DNA of 64,000 nt from Arthrobacter_M sp030063245 (GTDB lineage Bacteria > Actinomycetota > Actinomycetes > Actinomycetales > Micrococcaceae): the NCBI RefSeq assembly GCF_051131705.1, contig NZ_CP180316.1, forward strand, positions 744,001-808,000, read 5' to 3'. The notes below the pieces were generated by a model. That model was given only the letters and a program-made list of their open reading frames with translations, was not told where the DNA came from and ran no database searches. Position numbers and translations under genes: made by a program. Of the stretch, positions 61,260 to 64,000 are shown one piece after another. Numbering within the stretch: the first letter of the stretch is position 1; each line of letters starts with the position of its first letter.

Positions 61260-62420
61260 TCAGGCGATGCGCCGGGCTCCGGCGGCCGGGGTGACGGTGA
61301 AGACGTCCGGTGGCCGGAAACCGGCCGAGTGAAAGGCTGCCAGGATCTGCTGCCGTATGGTCTGCTCCGCTGGCGCCGGGATCAGCGCGATGGCGGAACC
61401 GCCGAAACCGCCACCGGTCATCCGCGCGCCGAGGGCCCCGTTGGCGAGGGCCGTCTGCACTGCAAGATCGAGTTCCGGGCACGAAATTTCAAAGTCATCC
61501 CGCATGGATGCGTGGCTTGCGGTCAGCAGCGCGCCGATCGCGGCCGGCCCCTCCTCGACGAGCACCTTGACGGTCGCCAGCACGCGGTCATTTTCGGTGA
61601 CGATGTGGCGGACCCGCCGGTAGGTTTCATCGTCCAGCAGCCCGGCGGCCTCCCGCAGATCGGCCGCGCCCAGGTCCCGCAGCGCCGGCACGCCCAACAC
61701 CTCGGCGCCGAGTTCACAGGATGCGCGGCGCGATGCGTAGCCGCCGGTCGCGTGCGTGTGGCTGACTCTGGTGTCCACCACCAGGAGCACCAGCTGGGCA
61801 CCGGCCAGATCCAGCGGAACGGACTCGGCACGCCGGCTGCGGCAGTCGAGGAAAACGGCATGGCCCTCGGTGCCCAGCAGGGACGCGGATTGGTCCAGAA
61901 TGCCCGTCGGCGCTCCCACCACCTCGTTTTCGGCGCGTTGTCCGACCGGGACCAGTTCCTCGCGGGTCAGCCCGGCTCCCGTGAGCTCGTTGAGCGCCAG
62001 CGCCACCGCGCACTCGATCGCCGCGGAAGAGGAAAGCCCGGCGCCGGTGGGCACGGAGGAGTCCAGGAAGAGATCGAATCCGGGTACGGTAACGCCCTGC
62101 TGGCCAAGCACCCAGGCCACGCCCAGCGGGTAGGCCGTCCAGCCGTGCATGTTCGACGGCGCCAGCCGCTCCAGATCGACGGTCACCAGACCCTCGTCGC
62201 CGTAGCTGGAGATCAGCCGGGCGGTGCGATCCGTCCGGCGGCGCACCGCGGCCCTGGCTGTGGGGCCGATGGCGAAGGGCAGCACGAAACCTTCGTTGTA
62301 ATCGGTATGCTCGCCGATCAGATTCACCCTGCCCGGCGCGGCCCACACGCCGTCGGGTGCGTGGCCGAACGCTGCCATGAACCGGGCGGTGAGCTCGTCG
62401 CGGGCAAAGGGACTGCTCAT
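61260..62420 (-). CDS. galK: Galactokinase
   Basis: 386 residues, GHMP kinase. Sugar motif GRVNLIGEHTDYNEGFVLPF near residue 30, ATP motif VPTGAGLSSSAAIECAVALA near residue 125, and C-terminal GARMTGGGFGGSAIALIP. It makes galactose-1-P. It lies 1 base after the galT stop in the order deoR-type regulator, galT, galK. Confidence 0.97.
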   Translation of the reverse strand: MSSPFARDELTARFMAAFGHAPDGVWAAPGRVNLIGEHTDYNEGFVLPFAIGPTARAAVRRRTDRTARLISSYGDEGLVTVDLERLAPSNMHGWTAYPLGVAWVLGQQGVTVPGFDLFLDSSVPTGAGLSSSAAIECAVALALNELTGAGLTREELVPVGQRAENEVVGAPTGILDQSASLLGTEGHAVFLDCRSRRAESVPLDLAGAQLVLLVVDTRVSHTHATGGYASRRASCELGAEVLGVPALRDLGAADLREAAGLLDDETYRRVRHIVTENDRVLATVKVLVEEGPAAIGALLTASHASMRDDFEISCPELDLAVQTALANGALGARMTGGGFGGSAIALIPAPAEQTIRQQILAAFHSAGFRPPDVFTVTPAAGARRIA

Positions 62421-62421
62421 G

Positions 62422-63564
62422 TTAGTGGACCTTCCGCTTCAGGCGTGCGTGCGGGGAGTCCTGCCGGCCGCCGGCGTTCCGAAGCGCGGAAGCGATCTGT
62501 TCCGGGGTGCTGTCATTGATGAAGGCACCCATGGCAGCTTCCGAACCGGCAAGGAACTTCAGCTTATCCGCCGCACGGCGGGGGGAAGTCAGCTGCAGGT
62601 GCAGGTAGCTTGCGGGCCGGAAGAAGTCGTCCACTGGTGCCTGGTGCCAGCCGGATATATAAGGTGTGGGTGTGTCGTACAGATTGTCAAGCCGCGCCAG
62701 CAGGTCCAGGTACATCCAGGTCAGCTCGTCACGTTCCACACCGGTCAGCGCCGCAATGTCCGGTACCTGCCGGTGCGGGGTGAGGTGGACTTCGAGCGGC
62801 CATTTGGCGGCGAACGGCACGTAGGCGCTGAAATGCGTGCCCTCCAGGATCATCCGTTCCCCGGACTGCCGCTCGGAACCGAGGATGGACCCGGTAAGGG
62901 TCTCCCGGCCGCCGGCAGCGTCGTAGAACCGCCGGGCTGCCTCCGCCATCACGGCTGCCCGCGGGGTGATGTAGGGGTAGGCATAGATCTGGCCGTGGGG
63001 GTGGTGCAGGGTGACGCCGATTTCCTGACCGCGGTTCTCGAAGGGGAAGACCTGCCTGATCCCGGGCAGAGTGCTGAGTGCGGCAGTGCGCTGCGCCCAG
63101 GCATCAATGACCGTTCGGGCCCGGGTCTCGGTCAGCGCCGCGAAGGATCCGGTGTGCTCCGGAGTGAAGGCAACGACTTCGCAGCGCCCAAAGGCGCTGC
63201 CGCTGGTGCCCCAGCTGGGATTTTGCGGTGCGGCTCCCAGTGCAGGTCCGAGCGACGGGAAGCGGTTCTCAAAGACGACGACGTCGTAGTCGGGCGCGGG
63301 GATTTCGGAGAGGTTTCCCGCGTTGTTGCTGGGGCACAACGGACACTGGTCAGCAGGTGGAAGGTACGTACGGCTCTGGCGGTGGGCCGCGACGGCCACC
63401 CAGTCACCGGTGAGCGCGTCAAAGCGGATATCACCGGTGTCAGCGTCCGAGCGCGGCAACAGTGGACGCAGGTCCCGCTCGAGGTGCGCCCGGACGGCGT
63501 CGCCGTCATCGAAATAGATGAGCTCGCGGCCGTCAGCCAGCGTGGTGGTTGTGGCCGTTGTCAT
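62422..63564 (-). CDS. galT: Galactose-1-phosphate uridylyltransferase
   Basis: 380 residues. The active-site motif is LHHPHGQIYAYPYI (His-Pro-His nucleophile). The zinc-site Cys pair appears as CPLCPSNN, and later THFSAYVPFAAKWPLEVHLTPH is typical. It exchanges UMP between UDP-glucose and galactose-1-P in the Leloir pathway. The ATG overlaps the stop of the upstream regulator (ATGA). Confidence 0.97.
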   Translation of the reverse strand: MTTATTTTLADGRELIYFDDGDAVRAHLERDLRPLLPRSDADTGDIRFDALTGDWVAVAAHRQSRTYLPPADQCPLCPSNNAGNLSEIPAPDYDVVVFENRFPSLGPALGAAPQNPSWGTSGSAFGRCEVVAFTPEHTGSFAALTETRARTVIDAWAQRTAALSTLPGIRQVFPFENRGQEIGVTLHHPHGQIYAYPYITPRAAVMAEAARRFYDAAGGRETLTGSILGSERQSGERMILEGTHFSAYVPFAAKWPLEVHLTPHRQVPDIAALTGVERDELTWMYLDLLARLDNLYDTPTPYISGWHQAPVDDFFRPASYLHLQLTSPRRAADKLKFLAGSEAAMGAFINDSTPEQIASALRNAGGRQDSPHARLKRKVH

Positions 63565-64000
63565 AGTGCGCTCCAGTCAGAAGAAGCTCGTGAAGGGGGG
63601 ATGACGGCGAGGCGAAGGGTCCGGACCAGGGGCCGGAAGATCGCCGCCGTGGCGGCGCTGACGCCGTCGTCCGTGATCAGTGTGTCCACGTCGCTCAGCT
63701 CGGCCACCGAGGCCAGGCTGCGGACGTTGAATTTGCTGTGATCGGCGAGCACCACCAGGCGCTCGGCCGACGCGGTGAAGGCGCTGTTGGTCTGTGCCTC
63801 GACCAAATTGGGGCTGGTCAAGCCGCGCCGCGCGTCAATGCCATGGACGCCCATGAAACAGATGTCGGCATTCAGGCAGCGGATCGCTGCGCTGGCCACC
63901 GGACCGACCAGCGCTTCGGACGGTGTGCGCTCGCCGCCAGTGATGATGACCTTGCTCCCATCAGCCGGCTGCAGCTGATACAGGGCCTCCGCGGCCTTCA
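63561..64000 (-). CDS. DeoR-family regulator of the gal operon (5' end missing)
   Basis: About 146 codons of the C-terminal effector domain are visible, open to the window edge. VIITGGERTPSEALVGPVAS, CFMGVHGIDARRGLTSPN, VVLADHSKFNVRSLASVAEL and VDTLITDDG are typical of the DeoR sugar-phosphate sensor domain. The HTH lies beyond the edge. Overlap with galT indicates it is in the gal operon and likely controls it. Confidence 0.92.
   Translation of the reverse strand, partial: KAAEALYQLQPADGSKVIITGGERTPSEALVGPVASAAIRCLNADICFMGVHGIDARRGLTSPNLVEAQTNSAFTASAERLVVLADHSKFNVRSLASVAELSDVDTLITDDGVSAATAAIFRPLVRTLRLAVIPPSRASSDWSAL

Overview
The window looks like a chromosomal segment of a high-GC Gram-positive actinomycete, most probably a Micrococcaceae member of the Arthrobacter type. 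Support for this comes from the GC-rich third codon positions, frequent GTG and TTG starts, a monomeric NADP isocitrate dehydrogenase, lipoprotein-type ABC binding proteins, the order sdhCDAB / nucleoside transporter / cdd-deoA-add (which recalls mycobacterial chromosomes) and a mycosin-like membrane-anchored subtilase. No species call is possible from sequence reading alone. There is no integrase, transposase, CRISPR array, rRNA or replication origin. The content is core and metabolic genes with a few decayed or repeat-rich intergenic islands.

Layout. 1-7.6 kb: the 3' part of icd, then a branched-chain amino acid ABC operon (livKHMGF) with a strong hairpin between livK and livH. 7.6-15.2 kb: a small repeat island, then minus-strand genes for a Gfo/Idh/MocA oxidoreductase, a multiple-monosaccharide ABC transporter (mmsA-mmsB-chvE), its ROK-family regulator and a gamma-carbonic-anhydrase-like protein. 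15.3-21.3 kb: an amidase, a divergent PucR-type regulator, an APC permease and a flavin amine oxidase. The amidase and oxidase match DavA and DavB, so this is a probable lysine to 5-aminovalerate module. 21.3-24.7 kb: one-carbon metabolism, with purU divergent from a ZTP (pfl) riboswitch followed by glyA-folD. 24.8-29.2 kb: a small membrane protein, xth, trpS, a 2H phosphoesterase and a BrkB/YihY membrane protein. 29.2-29.8 kb: duplicated palindromes around a MarR-like gene relic. 29.8-33.3 kb: sdhCDAB on the minus strand, with a readable promoter. 33.6-39.3 kb: manC, an M20 amidohydrolase, ohrR, an ohr gene broken by one in-frame amber codon, a CurA-type reductase and a DUF559 protein. 39.8-49.9 kb: a nucleoside uptake and salvage run (BMP lipoprotein, ABC ATPase, two permeases, cdd, deoA, a DedA protein, add, mazG). 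50-58.3 kb: a PadR regulator with a Gly-rich N-terminus, eno, an FtsB/DivIC-like protein, a DUF501 protein, a Ppx/GppA phosphatase, an orphan mycosin-like protease and a type II NADH dehydrogenase. 58.35 kb: a tRNA with a UAA anticodon and, unusually, a short variable loop. 58.9-64 kb: a Bax inhibitor-1-like protein, then on the minus strand a thiolase, galK, galT and a DeoR-type regulator cut by the window end.

How they work together. Most genes sit in tight, translationally coupled operons (ATGA, GTGA and TTGA overlaps in liv, the davB pair, the nucleoside transporter, cdd-deoA, dedA-add and the gal genes). The nucleoside block imports nucleosides and deaminates or phosphorolyses them. glyA-folD-purU set the one-carbon pool and are probably tuned by the purine intermediate ZTP. 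The dav module would supply a lysine catabolic entry.

The most interesting unexplained features are: a dispersed palindrome family with core CRACTG....GCAG at four intergenic sites; the perfect 30-bp palindrome that contains the icd stop codon; the broken ohr beside an intact ohrR and operator; the class I-shaped tRNA(UAA); GCGTTTGAG iterons upstream of the thiolase gene; and several short tandem arrays. I did not identify a wholly new defence or mobile system.
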